Shown: positions 22,525-34,980 of the stretch, one piece after another
Position numbering within the stretch: position 1 is the stretch's first letter
Layout of the letters: each line of letters opens with the position of its first letter
Assembly: GCA_038373885.1 (NCBI GenBank)
Contig: JAWZYV010000707.1
Span: forward strand, 1-64,000
Length of the DNA: 64,000 nucleotides
DNA from: Cheiracanthium punctorium
Taxonomy: Eukaryota > Arthropoda > Arachnida > Araneae > Cheiracanthiidae
Direction: 5' to 3'
Translations under genes and position numbers: made by a program
Notes under the pieces: generated by a model
What the model was told of the DNA's origin: nothing
The model's input: only the letters and a program-made list of their open reading frames with translations
Databases searched by the model: none

Positions 22525-24303
22525 CTAGCTGAAGTAACCGTCCTCGACGGGTTAGTGAATGAAAATTTCCAAAAAGCAAGAACTTTCGTCAGCATTGTAG
22601 GAGTACACAGAATGGATGTAGTATGTTGCCAAAGTAAAGAAAGCGAAGTTATAATTTTCATGTATTGTTAAAATATTACAGGTTAGAGAGTAACTAAGTA
22701 ATATCATTTCATACGCTTTAGTCGTAATTATGTGATGCTCGAACGAATATTTACGCATATTGAAATAATTTTCGCAAAATCTCAAAATTTAATCAACATT
22801 TTTGAAAAATTTGAAGCCCAGAATTTAAGTTGAGGGACAACCTATCCTGTCACCCAAATTCGTTTCATTCCCTGCAGTCTTTATTTCGTGATGCTGGAAC
22901 AAATTTTCAGCATTTTAAAACGATTTTCGAAAAATCTCAAAATGTAAGCAAAATATTTTTTAAATTCTCTCTCTCTCTCTCAACGCCTATAAATTAAGAT
23001 TAGCAACTACCTATCATATCACTCAATTTCGTATCATTCGTATTAGTCGTTATTACGTGATGTTTGAAGAAATATAAACGTATTTTGAGAGAATTTTCAC
23101 AAAATCTCAAAATCTAATAAAAATGTTTAAAAAATTGGACTCCTATAGTTTATGTTGAGCAACCATCTATCGTGTGACCCAATTTCATGTCATTCGCTTT
23201 AGTCGTTATTACGTAATACGGGAACAAAGATTCACTCAGTTTTATACGATTTTCACAAAATCTCGAAATCTGATGGATTTTTTTTAATTAGATGCTTATA
23301 GTTTAAGGTGAGTGACCACCTATCATTTCACCATATATCATTTTTTCACCTTTGCAGTTATTACGTGATGTGCGAACACAAATTTACGCAGTTTGAAATG
23401 ATTTTCGCAAAATTTCAAAATCTAATCAAGATTTTTTTTTAATTCGACGCCTATGTTTTAAGTTGAGTGACCACCTATCATTTCACTCAATTTCATATCA
23501 TTCGCTTCAGTCGTTTTTATGTGGTGCTTGAACACAAATTTACGCAGTTTGAAAGGGTTTTCGCAAAATCTCAAAATCCAATCAGAATTTTTTAAAAATT
23601 GGACGCTTATGTTTTAAGTTGAGTGACCACCTATCATGACACCCAATTTCATATCATTCGCTTCAGTCGTTTTTGCGTGATACTTGAACACAAGTTTACG
23701 CAGTTTGAAACGATTTTCGCAAAATCTCAAAATCCAATCAAGATTTTTTTAAAGTTCGACGCCTATGTTTTAAGTTGAGTAACCACCTATTATGTCACTC
23801 AATTTCATATCATTCGCTTCAGACGTTTTTACGTGATGCTTGAACACAAATTTACGCAGTTTGAAAGGATTTTCGCAAAATCTCAAAATCCAATCAGAAT
23901 TTTTTTTAAATTGGACGCTTTTGTTTTAAGTTGAGTGACCACCTATCATGTCACTCAATTTCATATCATTCGCTTCAGTCGTTTTTACGTGATGCTTGAA
24001 CACAAATTTACGCAGTTTGAAACGATTTTCGCAAAATCTGAAAATCTAATCAAGATTTTTTAAAAATTCGACGCCTATGTTTTAAGTTGAGTGACCACCT
24101 ATCATGACACCAAATTTCATATTATTCGCTTCAGTCGTTTTTACGTGATGCTTAAACAAAAAAAGCGTCACGGACAGAATGACAGACAGACAAACTTTTT
24201 TTTGAGGGTGGCATCGGATTCCCGGGTGCTTGAAACGGATAGAAATCGCAAATTTTTTGAATTAAGAAATGTACAGACAAAAGTCTAATTTTATTTATAT
24301 AGA
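22525..24303 (-). mobile_element. Helitron-like element, 1779 bp, ~155-bp tandem units
   Basis: Complete by ends: CTAGCTGAAG after A with hairpin ACCGTC..GACGGGT on one side, and TTATTTATATAGA before T on the other. On the minus strand this is TC...hairpin-CTAG between A and T, as in Helitrons. The interior is about nine imperfect units of roughly 155 bp marked by TTTTCGCAAAATCTCAAAAT. No Rep/helicase gene. Confidence 0.75.
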
Positions 24304-24764
24304 TATTGGACATAAACTTATCTTGTTTAGTAGTAAGTACGATGATGGTATTTAATCGCATGTTGGGGTCTGTTCCAATGTTCTTTTGGCTTACTTTATT
24401 TATTTATTTACATTTCACAAAGTTTGAACGCAGGCGAATTATTACCTCAAATAATAATAATATTCAGAATGCTTATATGAACTTTTTATATTTTGAGAAT
24501 CCACAATTCTGGTAAATTATCACATTAATCACGGAAATTAAGCGTATGAAATATAAAAGAATTTCTTTTGGCCAATCGAAACCACGAGTCAAGGTCAGAA
24601 ATGTCAGTAAGTTCGTTCAGATAAAAGAATTAGATCAAGGAGGATATCCACACAAAGACGGCCGGGAGATCCGGGAAGCCGTAACCCCAGGCAAACTGTA
24701 AACAGAGAGGGTTTTCTAAAACTCTTACTCCACAAATTCACAAAATGCTTGATCACATACCATA
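24304..24764. other. Intergenic, nothing recognised
   Basis: No supported gene or repeat. Confidence 0.4.
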
Positions 24765-25241
24765 CACTGTTATAAAAATTTCCTGAAATAAACGGGCATT
24801 GTCTGGCAGCAATACTGCCGGAAAATAACTGTTTATTTTAGGAACTCACGGGAGAAAACGGGTAATTTCAGTGCACATGTTATCTTACGAACCGGTTTCT
24901 CCGTTATTTTCAGCCACAGAATCATTTTTTTACCGTTGTTTTCAGTCACAGAATCGGGGTTTTTTCCCGTTATTTTCATGCAAGAAATTCTCCCCCACCC
25001 ACACTGGAGAAAGGTATTTTTCTTTTTTCCTTATACCACAAAGAAGGATTTTAAGGATAATTATTTAAAATTATGTAATCAGGTTTTGTATCACAATTGA
25101 AAGATATTATGCCTCATTTTCTAATAAGCGACATTATTGGACAAAACAGGGTACCTATTCCAAAAAATAATTTATTTACCCTAGAATCTAGAATATAGTT
25201 TTTATACATTAAAAAATCTGGAGTGACTCCACTCGACTTTC

Positions 25242-25887
25242 CGAACACTTACGATTAAGATCATTACCAAGCACTTAAATAAATTTTAATCGATGAATAA
25301 TTCAAACATATATACCAAATTGAAACTCAATCGAATGCACCGTTTAAACGCTTGCGCACTTTCAAGAATTTCTCCCCATATGCCATTATGCCATAACATA
25401 AAAGAAAGTTTTGTCGTAGCCCTTTAGGAGAACTATAAATCCTATACACACCAAAATCAATACCGGTCTTAGGATGGTGGTTTATAACATGTATACCGAA
25501 TTTGAGCTCAATCGAATGTATCGTTTAAACGCTAGCGCACTTTCAAGAAATTCCCCCCATAGGCCATAATGTAAAAGAAATCTTTGTCGTAGCCCTGTAG
25601 AAAAACTATAAGTCTTATACACACCAAAATCAATACCGGTCTTGCGACGGTGGTTTATGACATATATATCCAATTTGAGCTCAATCGAATGCTCCGTTCA
25701 GGAGCTATCGTGTTCACTCACATACACACAAACACACATACACACACACACACATACATACATAGATCTCGTAAAAATAGCATAAATGGATTCAGAAGCC
25801 CCCAAAACGTGTAAAAACACCAAAATCTCGAAGTCGAATTTTTTCATGATTACAATACTTTCCTTACATGGTACATGTTCGGAAAGT
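25242..25887. mobile_element. TIR element with two internal ~180-bp units
   Basis: Left ACTTTCCGAACA and right TGTTCGGAAAGT are perfect 12-bp inverted ends. Inside are two tandem units of about 180 bp (tttgagctcaatcgaatg ... accaaaatcaataccggtct), then a CA/CATA-rich stretch at about 25720-25765. The layout recalls the 2-kb TIR elements. Confidence 0.65.
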
Positions 25888-26027
25888 AAAAATAGTCATT
25901 TTTGAAACCAATTTTCTAATTCATTCAAATGCGTTGTAATACATTCAAATAGAAATTGAAGCACTTTATTGATGTAGTTATTTTACACGTGAGAAAAAGC
26001 TGTCCTAGTCCAACTTTTCCATATAAA

Positions 26028-27422
26028 CACTCTATAACAAAAAAATCGACGCACCAAGAAACAATCATCCGATTGCTTTGAAATTTCGTATGCATGAATG
26101 TTTTGAACAGATATGCAAATGATTCAAATTTGGTGTCCAATGAATGAATAGTTTGATCTCTAGCGCATCGGAACTGCGCATCCAGCAGACGTATATAAGG
26201 AGCAGTTCTTCAACGGTTGTTAAAACTTTCGGTTTGATTGCGATTCAGATGACCTTTCAACAACTTAAAAAACTCTCGCTGCAGGATTCGTGCTCATTAC
26301 GAGCAACTGTCAAAGTTTGACTGAGGTCGTATCATTGGATTGAAAGAGGCCGGTTGGACTAATCGGAGAATCGCTCGTCATTTGAGTCGAAGGGATGCGA
26401 CGATTCGAAGATGCTGGCAAGGATGGGTGGAAAATGGCAGAGTGCAGCGTCAGGATCGTAGCGGTCGACCTAGGGCTACAACAGATCGTGAGGACAGAGT
26501 GATGGTCCGATCAGCTGTCACAGCGCCTTCTTCATCTCTATCAACCATCAGACGTTCAACCCAAACACCAGTGTCCAACATGACCATTCACAGACGGTTG
26601 AGAGAGCGAAATCTACGCTCGCGCCGACCGTTACGCCACCTGCCACTCCCGCCTGCACACTGCCGAGCCAGATTACAGTGGTGCAGGGCTCGATCAGGTT
26701 GGAATGATGCTGACTGGGGACATATAGTCTTTAGCGACGAATCCCGCTTCCAACTGTGTCCTGACGATCATCGAAGACGTGGAGACGCACAGGGCAGAGG
26801 GGGGATCCTGCTTTCACTATTGCACGCCACACCGGCCCTCAACAAGGCATTATGGTCTGGGGTGCCATTTCCTTTCACAGCCGGACCCCTTTGGTCGTCA
26901 TTAGAGGTACACTTACTGCACACCGGTACGTGGACGACATCCTAAGACCTGTTTTGCAACCGTTCTTTTTGCAGTGCCCTGGGCTGGTTTTTCAGCAGGA
27001 CAATGCCAGACCACATACGGCTCGTGTTGCTCTAAACTGTCTGCAAGTTTGTCAAACTCTTCCTTGGCCTGCCAGATCTCTCTCCCATCGAGCATGTCTG
27101 GGATATGATGGGAAGGCGATTGCATCTGGCACGGACTGTCGATGACCTCGTTCGACAATTGGAGCGAATTTGGCAGGAAATACCGCAGGAGACCATCCGG
27201 GAGCTTTATCGGTCTATGCCACGCCGTGTGGCAGCTTGTATCCAGGCTAGCGGCGGGTCAACACCTTATTGAACTTGTTACTGTATGTAACTCTGAAATA
27301 AATTATTCAATTGTTCTGAAATTTTAATCATTTACTATTCTCTACATTGCCTTCCTATCCACCAATTTTCGTCTCAATCGGACACCTCCTTCTTGGTGCG
27401 TCGATTTATTTGTTATAGAGTG
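26028..27422 (+). mobile_element. Tc1-like element, 1395 bp
   Basis: Left end CACTCTATAACAAAAAAATC and reverse-complemented right end CACTCTATAACAAATAAATC continue in common through GACGCACCAAGAA, giving TIRs of about 33 bp. TA follows the right end; the left flank is AA, so one base of the TA has changed. It carries a broken transposase. Confidence 0.9.
26283..27272 (+). pseudogene. Tc1/mariner transposase, broken
   Basis: Tc1-type transposase remnant; the active family moves by cut-and-paste at TA sites. An N-terminal paired-like helix-turn-helix region is visible (GWTNRRIARHLSRRDATIRR) and an RPR-type basic hook (SGRPRATT). Catalytic motifs occur in order: SDESRF holds the first Asp, QQDNARPH the second, and SPIEHVWD the third acidic residue, but they fall in different frames. 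Damage includes an in-frame TGA at about 26322, a frameshift between about 26770 and 26850, and a small deletion near 27077-27082 that removes the usual PD before LSPIEH and shifts the frame back. The stop TGA is at 27270-27272. It cannot make an active enzyme as it stands. Confidence 0.9.
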
Positions 27423-28600
27423 TATATGTGTGTAGGCAAATGGATACACGACGTTAACAAAGCTTCTACGCATTCTTAGTTGTTAATATATCGAATTAGT
27501 TTTTTGTAACTGCACCACCAGCTTCAACGATAATAATTTTTTTTTTGAGGGGGGGGGAGGGTTTGGAGTTGATCTGGAGGTAAAACACCAGAGTTGTTTT
27601 AAAAAAGTGTACATACATGTACATGTAATGTTATAAATAGTGCATAGATAAAAATATGTTTGAATTATTCGTTTTCTTCATTTTTTATCATCAGAGCTGC
27701 TCTATGATTATTAGCCCGAGAAAATAAATTTTAAATCAAAGCAAATACATTACATATATCTTAATACACTATACAAAAAATATTTTTTTTAATAAATAGA
27801 ATATAATTTCATTATAGTTTCTAGTTATAAAACGAATTCACAGTACAGTCAGAATACAGAAATGCAATCATGGTTAAACCAGCTGTGAGATTTAATTAAA
27901 GCAGCAATCAAATTTATTTACATGAAAAACATAAAATAGTACCTACTCACTTTCAGTGGAGATATCATAACTTCATTTGTTTTACTACAGCTACGAGATT
28001 TTTATAATCCGATCGTAAGAAACTATGTCCATTAAAGTAAAATCTTTGCCGAAAGCATCCTCTCCATATTTAGGTTGAATTTATTTCACAACTCTGAATA
28101 TGAAAAAGATGCATTTGGTATTCGGATATGAAAGAAAATTATCACAAGCGAATACACCAAAAAGTGAGCACCAACAGCAAAAGGACTTAGCATTAAGTAA
28201 AATACTTTACTCCAATTATCTGCAGTAGTCTGTTACATGCGTATTGCGACGATATTTTTGTATGTTTAAGGGATCTTAACACCAAATTGAACTGCAGGAA
28301 GAATGAGCAACGAACATCTTGCATTCAAAATTGCTAAAACCAGCTTTGTGGGTATTAATTTTGATTACGAGCGGAAGTGCCTCGGAGAAATTTAAATAGT
28401 CCAAGGTCGCAGGTGCCAGAAAGAGAACGGAAAATGTCCTTTTAGAACTAGACCTTCAGAAGAATCACAGGTAATTTTCGTTTTTTAGCAGAACTTCCGT
28501 TAAAAAACAGCAAAAATCCTTTATTCACCAATAAGGGAGATTCTCCCGTGAAAACCAGGTTGATATTGTCTGTGAAATTCAGATTTTTTTTATAACAGTG

Positions 28601-28936
28601 TACATTATTACATTTACGATTATTGTTTCCTGCAAAAGCATTTGAAAGTTATACGATAATAAATGTTTTGTCCGAATTCTTTATTAATAATTATATTCAT
28701 TATTCTATTTAGAAAGGATACAATCCTCTTAGGCGCAGTATGTCCTTTCTGGACCTTGTGCCATTAAACACCATCCGACCTCTTATAGAGATTTTTTAAA
28801 ACAAAATATTTAAAATTATTTGAAGGATAATATTTAAAGGCTGAATAGAAACTCAACTGATTTCAAAAGACATTTTACTAAAATTTAATTAAAATTAAAA
28901 TCGTAGACAGATGATTTTTCCCGCTAAAATACTTAA
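28601..28936. other. Intergenic, nothing recognised
   Basis: AT-rich; no gene. Confidence 0.4.
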
Positions 28937-30192
28937 GGGGACAGCCTACTTTTAAAATGCCCAAAAAATCGATTTTGAGATTTTTATCTCATTAAATAGC
29001 TTACTTTATTCTAAAAAGATTGATACCAACCATTTTTCTGTATGACATTTATTTGTTGAGATAAAAAGGAAAATGTAAACGCAAGTTGGGCAGCATGCTG
29101 TAGAAGCTGCAACTAAGGTTGACACTCAAAGCATAAAAGAGGCAGAATAGAAATGTACAGAATTTAATTTAGAAACTCGAAGAGCCAGAAAAATGCTCAT
29201 CAGTTCTCAGTTTGAGGCAATAAAAGAAAACGAAGGCATTGTGCATGAAAGCGGAAAATTTTAAATCGAAATTTCATAAAGTGAAATAAAATCAAATTTT
29301 TATGTTGCAAAGTAAAAATAAATATATATATATGGATATAATTATTAAAATAACTTCAAAACATGTACTTTACCAATATTAATGCCTTTATATCCTAAAA
29401 ATGTATCTTTTGTTAAGGTATGTACATATATTTTCATATTTACAATTGTCGAGCTTCTCTTTAGACTGATGTTTCTTAAGCCATATTAAAACATATTTTG
29501 GGTTAATCATATTAAGTACTCCATAAAATTATTCTTAAATAGTAAATGTTTCATTAGAAAATGTTTTTAACTTTTAAAAATTAAAATTTATGTTCCAAAA
29601 CAACAATTTGAACTTTAATTGGCGTTTTCTCAAAACACTGTTTTTCAAGTTTGCGCGCATGATATTTTAAAAACTATTTAAGATATCAACTTGAAATTTT
29701 TCTCAGGCATTTATTCTAATATAATGAACAAAATGAACTAAAATGAAATGGTTGTGTTTCATAGAAAAAAAGTTATGATTGTAAAACTATCAAAATTTTT
29801 ATGGTAATTTAAATTTTCAGATTAAATGATTTTTTAAAATTTAAATTATGAAAATAATTAAACCATTTTAGTTCAGATTGTTAATTTGAATGTTTTGTTT
29901 AATTTAGAAAAAAAGTATGAGGTTCAAAGGAATTCTAATTGAGATATCTTGCGCGCAGTGGGAAAGTACCCTTGAATTTTTTTTTTTCCAATATTGTGTG
30001 GTAAAATAATTTTTTTTTTTAATTATCACCTTTATAATAAACTAAAATAATATTTTTAATCAATAGAGTAATGTCATAGTAGTTAACTGAAAAAAAAGTT
30101 ATGTTTCTGCATGCATTCATTATTTTTTTAAAAATTATGAAAGTTGATCTAAAATTTATACATTTTCCCATTCTTAAAAGTAGGCTGTCTCC
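28937..30192. mobile_element. TTAA-flanked TIR element, 1256 bp
   Basis: Left GGGGACAGCCTACTTTTAA and reverse-complemented right GGAGACAGCCTACTTTTAA, each preceded by TTAA (28933-28936, 30193-30196). TTAA could be a piggyBac-type target site or part of the TIR. No coding content was seen; the interior is very AT-rich. Confidence 0.65.
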
Positions 30193-30719
30193 TTAAATCA
30201 TTTTTACGAGGGTAGACTGTAAAGTGATGCACACTTGCTTGTAGAACGAAATGGCCGTTAGAAGTGAGCCAATTGGTATGTGAGTGGAAGTAACATTCTC
30301 CCCTTCCCCTCTATACGCATATGCAGTTTGAATTGCGTTCTATTCATGCAGTGTATTTCGAATAGCGGAAGTATAATAAGGCTAGATCTGCCCATCCTCA
30401 GTTTGATTTTTCACGAATTAACCCATTCAATAAAGTAAGTTAGCAAAAGTTAAAAATATGTAACCTACTATAAGACTTATTACAGGTTACATATGCATTT
30501 TTAGAGGGAAAAAACTGTGTATAGACGCACAGATTAGAGTACATTTTGTTTTTGAAGGTTCTGGAAATTTTATAGAAATTATTATTATTTTATGTTTGTA
30601 ACATTGCACAGGATCTGAAACATCTGAAAGTTATCATTGTGTCAGATTATTCTACACATTGCGCATGAAATTATTTCTTCAAGATGAGGTACGCTTCAAA
30701 ACAATTTCTAAACATACAG
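30193..30719. other. Intergenic, nothing recognised
   Basis: No supported gene or repeat. Confidence 0.4.
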
Positions 30720-30981
30720 ATCCTTATAGGGATCCGTATCCGTATCCGCGGATATGATGACCAAATGATACGTTTTCATATCCGTGTCCGCGGATATAAG
30801 AAACAGGTGATCCGTTTCCGCATCCGTATCCGCAGATATGATGACAAATGATACGTTTTCATATCCGTGTCCGCGGATATAAAAAAACAGATGATCCTTT
30901 TCCGCATCCGTATCCGCGGATTGAAGAAACAAGTTATCCGCAGCCGCAAATCTAGCTTTTTAGTGATCCGGCAAACCTCTA
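30720..30981. mobile_element. Word-built element of TATCCGCGGATA units
   Basis: Repeated words CCGTATCCGCGGATA and CATATCCGTGTCCGCGGATA alternate at about 33 and 66 bases and end in GATCCGGCAAACCTCTA. That end is a relative of TAGAGGTGTTCCGGATATCC at 12432. The 74-residue frame with ADTDAE repeats on the minus strand is a by-product. Confidence 0.6.
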
Positions 30982-32032
30982 GTTAAAAGCCAATATAGTT
31001 ATGAACTTAAAATAAAAAGAACCAAAAAAATAAATATTTGAACATTCGTTTTCATTCTGCTTTTTAGGATGGTAATGAACAACAAAAAACATTTATTAAA
31101 AGGTTTTTTGGTTATTCTTTAAAAGCATCTATAGATGTTAAGAAAACAATCTCATGATCCTTTCCAAGCCACCCTGATGCGTTGAATTGGGAAAGTATGA
31201 ATTTTGCTGCGAAACAGTTGTTACATAATGTGAAGTATGCATCAAAATGAGATTTTCAGTACTTTTTCTAACTTTAAAATATAGAGTCCAAATCACTATC
31301 ACACTCCGATTCTCTATAAAAAGATGGACAAGGCGATATGAATAACTCAACACCCTAAAAAGTGAAAAATGTGATATTTGCACCCTTCATATGCACATCG
31401 ACACCCTTCATATTTATTGTACCGTAAAGTATTCTGGCGTCTTTATAAAAAAGTAGAGATGGCGCCCGGTGCGATCGCACCCTTTTGCTCCACCGTAGGA
31501 GCGGCTCTACATTTTTACTGCTACAAACAAAAGAACTGTCATAGATTCCACGGGCACTGTCTTCATTAGCTTTAATCTGTTCGCGACGATAGCAATTCCC
31601 TCTTTTGTGCCCATCGTTGCTTACATACGTGAATGCCCTGGTGGGCAGCGCGCGGTCACTTGCGCTACGACACATTTAAATTTCATCCAAAAATGATGAA
31701 TAATCGTTCAAAACTAATTGCATGACGCAACCAGCGCGAGCGACCAAGAGATTACTCCCTAAAACGAAATTTCACCCTGAGACTAATCAGATTGAGCTTG
31801 GTTATGCAAGTCGGCAGCTGCGTACACAACTGGAAAGGAAAAATCTGAAAAGACAACATTCTCAGAGTAATGCTGGATTTCAAGAGAAAAAGTGCTCTAG
31901 TCTTAAAACATATGCATGTAAACGTAATATTGCGGTCGGTGAACTAAAATTAGGTAAATAGAACTTTATTATTATTAATATAAGGGGATCGGAGTATAAT
32001 ATCATTCTTTTGAAACAAAATTCAGACAAGTA
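30982..32032. other. Intergenic with unassigned frames
   Basis: Frames at 31355-31675 (minus, 106 codons) and 31722-31961 (plus, 79 codons, Lys/Arg/Gln-rich) match nothing I recognise. The second ends next to a possible splice donor (TTAG|GTAAAT, about 31954), so an exon cannot be excluded. Neither is called as a gene. Confidence 0.3.
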
Positions 32033-32197
32033 CAGTCAATCATGATTTTGTGACCCCTGATTTAGCGATCCTTCCCGATTTAACGACCCTCTGATGACCG
32101 TTTTCCAATGCCATTATGAAATTTCAATTTAACGACCACTGGTTTAACGTCCTACTTGCCAAGGTCCCGTGAAGGTCTTTAAATCGCCAGTCGACTG
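32033..32197. mobile_element. TA-flanked MITE, 165 bp, pogo-like
   Basis: Starts CAGTCAATCATGA after TA and ends GCCAGTCGACTG before TA. Contains repeated TTTAACGACC-type words in both directions. Confidence 0.7.
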
Positions 32198-32798
32198 TAA
32201 TTTTTTAACAAGCTTTTAATCACTAGCTAGCAGGTCCTATACAGAGTATTCATATTTGTTACATATTAAAGCACGAATTTTACATATAATAATATTTTTT
32301 TCTTTTGATAAAGATCGCCACCCTCCCACCTTTTCATGTCTACCCTCCTTGGAGAACACTACTCAAAATGGCCTGAAATTAATTTTTAGGTATTCGTATT
32401 TTACACCAAGAATATAATGAATATTTATCTTTTTTATATATATTGAGATCACGAGGGAGGGAATTATTAGGGGGGGGGGGAACGTTAATTTCCGATCTCT
32501 CTAATATTTTAGCATCAGGGAAGGTGGTTTAAAACCCATTCCCTGCCGCCATTGCGTTTTCGCGATAGTATTAATTTTCACAAATTTTAGCATTAAACAA
32601 TGATAATTAATGAGACAAATATTACAAAATTTCGAGCCATTTGTAATCCTATTACATAGTTACGCTGATTCCTGACTCACTGGCTCTGTAGCAATTCCGG
32701 TTGAACCACTCGAAGATAAAAACTTTCACTGCTAATGTCAAATGTTTTATCTAGCGCCCGTTGTAATTGCTTCCACAACTAGTGATTCAACGGATATC
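32198..32798. other. Intergenic, nothing recognised
   Basis: A G-run lies at about 32471-32480; no gene. Confidence 0.35.
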
Positions 32799-33590
32799 AA
32801 TTTGGCCGGAAACCGAATATCCGGCCAAACTTTCTGCCGGATATCTGGTTATCCGGCAGCAGTATGTTTTATTCTTTTTTGTTTTATTTTCACTAGTTTT
32901 CTTAGATCATTGAGCTATTACTTTTTTCTTTAAATTTTCTGATTAGTTTCAAATGATTTAATTAAAAAATGTGAAATCCTTTTGGGATTGTTTCCATGAA
33001 TTCAGTACCAGTTTTACTGTAATTAAAGTCATACAAAATAACAATGTCATGGATGTTCTCCCTCAAGAGTTAGATAAATATCTTAAAAGATCAGTAAGAA
33101 GAAAGTCCTATAAATTCAACTGTTGGAATACCAATGTAACAAATTTCCTTACTTTGTCAAAATTAAGGGGGGGGGCATTTTCTGACCAGTTCTAGAGTTA
33201 ACACACTATTCTCATAAGCAGGGTCAATTTATGGTGGAAAAAAGGTAACCAAATTCTTACAAAGATTGAAAAACAGTGTTTTTGTATAATAATTTCTACC
33301 AGTAACAATTTACTCCAATCTTAAAAAATATAAAAGTACTTAATTCCCATCCCCCCTTTTTTTTCTAAATATGATAAAATACATTCTGAAAAGCATTGAT
33401 AAACAAAAATAGTTTCAAAAAACTTTGTGTTTTCGCGTTTTTCATTATTGTAGTTTTTATAGAATTTATTCATTTATTATGTTTATATATGTTATTTCTC
33501 TGTACATAATTTTAGGCCGGATGTACTGCCTGATATTTTTAATATCCGACAAATTGGCCGGATGCAGTATGTTTGCCGGATATCCGTTTC
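32799..33590. mobile_element. Word-built element of GGCCGGATA/TATCCGGC units
   Basis: Two clusters of CCGGATATCC-like words (32799-32866 and 33513-33588) flank an AT-rich core. Words such as TTTGGCCGG and TTGCCGGATATCC repeat in both orientations. No gene is seen in the core. Confidence 0.5.
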
Positions 33591-33758
33591 ATTCCCTGTC
33601 CACAACGGGCTTTATCTTCTAGTAATACTATTAATTTGTTTTCACGGAATTGGTAAAAAAAAACCGAATATACTAAAAAAAAATATAAAACTATTGTGCA
33701 GAACACTAGCTAACTAGGGAATGAATTGAGAAAGATCTTATAAATGATTATATTAATA

Positions 33759-34571
33759 CAGTAGAACCTCGATCTATCGTTTTTCAAGGGGTGCGTAGTA
33801 AAAAAGCGATGCATGCGGGAAAACGACGAATGCGGGTTAAAGTCAAAATACGAAGAAAACAGTATTTATGAATACACACAATTTATACAGTATACCAAAA
33901 ATACTAAATTTGTTACCAAACTGTAAAAGAAACAAATTGAAGTTGTGTAGAAATTAAGGGATACTTATTTTTTAAAAATCAGTCATTTTACACTGGGTTT
34001 TCTATTAATCTTTTAATTAAACAAAATTTTCAAGATTTACAATTTTTTTTTGTCTTTTTATGTGTATTCATTTTTGTATATAAAAGTCATACAATTTCAA
34101 ATACCGTTATTGCGTAGGATAAACTAGGCACTAGTGTTAGCTCAGTCTCATAGGCATGAATATTATTCTCAGCCTCTTAGTGATTATTTTCATTTCTTGC
34201 GTCACATTTCTTCCATTCTTAGGATACCGCACGTTGCTACTTCTAAATCAATGGAAATATAATCACTACATTTCACACCATACTCATCCCTGCTAGATGT
34301 AAGAACTCCTCACCTATACCATCGTCAACCCAAGATATCATACCAGGAAGTAATTAGATTTGTAAGCCATATTGATCCACTTCATCTTGAATTTCATTTC
34401 TGTCAGAAGGAACATTTTACAACGATGAACGCGGGAAAGCGAATTTTTGACGAACGATACATGCGGGTTTTCTTAACGTTATTTGAATACAGTTTGTGCA
34501 GGGACCATGGAAATAAAACGATCAATACGGGAAAACGATGAATGCGGGAACGATAGATCGGGGTTCCACTG
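33759..34571. mobile_element. Pogo/Tigger-like MITE, 813 bp
   Basis: Left CAGTAGAACCTCGATCTATC and reverse-complemented right CAGTGGAACCCCGATCTATC, flanked by TA on both sides (33757-33758, 34572-34573). The word AAAACGAYGAATGCGGG recurs near both ends. No transposase. Confidence 0.85.
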
Positions 34572-34980
34572 TAATATGTTTCTTATGTAGGCTTAGAACT
34601 CGCACTGTCATTCAGTATCTATACAAAACACACAGATTGTGCTTCGTTAAGGGAAAAAAAATTAATTCAGTTAGCAGCTACCGTTCCTTTAAGAATCAGG
34701 TTCATCTGAAGTTATCAGAAAATTTGATGCGATGTGTTCAGAACATATAAGGTTGTTAATAGAGAAGAAGGGGTGGACGAAAGGAATGTCCAATCTCATT
34801 CAAAAACATTTTATAATTAGTGGATTTGTTCCAGCGTATGTATAATCTTTAATACTAATCTGAGCAAATGACTAAAGTTTAAAGGGAGCCTAAAATATCG
34901 AACTAACGTTTATGGACTACCCCTATAAGCCTTATAGCATCCAGCGCATTTCCATGTGGCATAGAAGTTTGATATTTTGC
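34572..34980. other. Intergenic, nothing recognised
   Basis: No supported feature. Confidence 0.4.

Larger units (their letters stand above)
24765..28600. mobile_element. TA-flanked TIR element containing other insertions
   Basis: Left end CACTGTTATAAAAATTTCCT and reverse-complemented right end CACTGTTATAAAAAAAATCT, each flanked by TA (24763-24764, 28601-28602). Inner parts share GGGAGAA and CTGAA words. The interior holds the TIR element 25242-25887 and the Tc1 element 26028-27422. No transposase of its own was recognised. The rest of the interior (27423-28560) is AT-rich with no gene. Confidence 0.6.

Noticed and set aside
22970..24150. Regular ~155-bp repeats considered as a CRISPR array
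   Set aside because: Units are long, diverged and contiguous with no constant repeat plus unique spacer; they are internal Helitron repeats in a eukaryotic genome.
30708..30932. 74-codon frame with ADTDAE repeats
   Set aside because: By-product of the TATCCGCGGATA word repeat.
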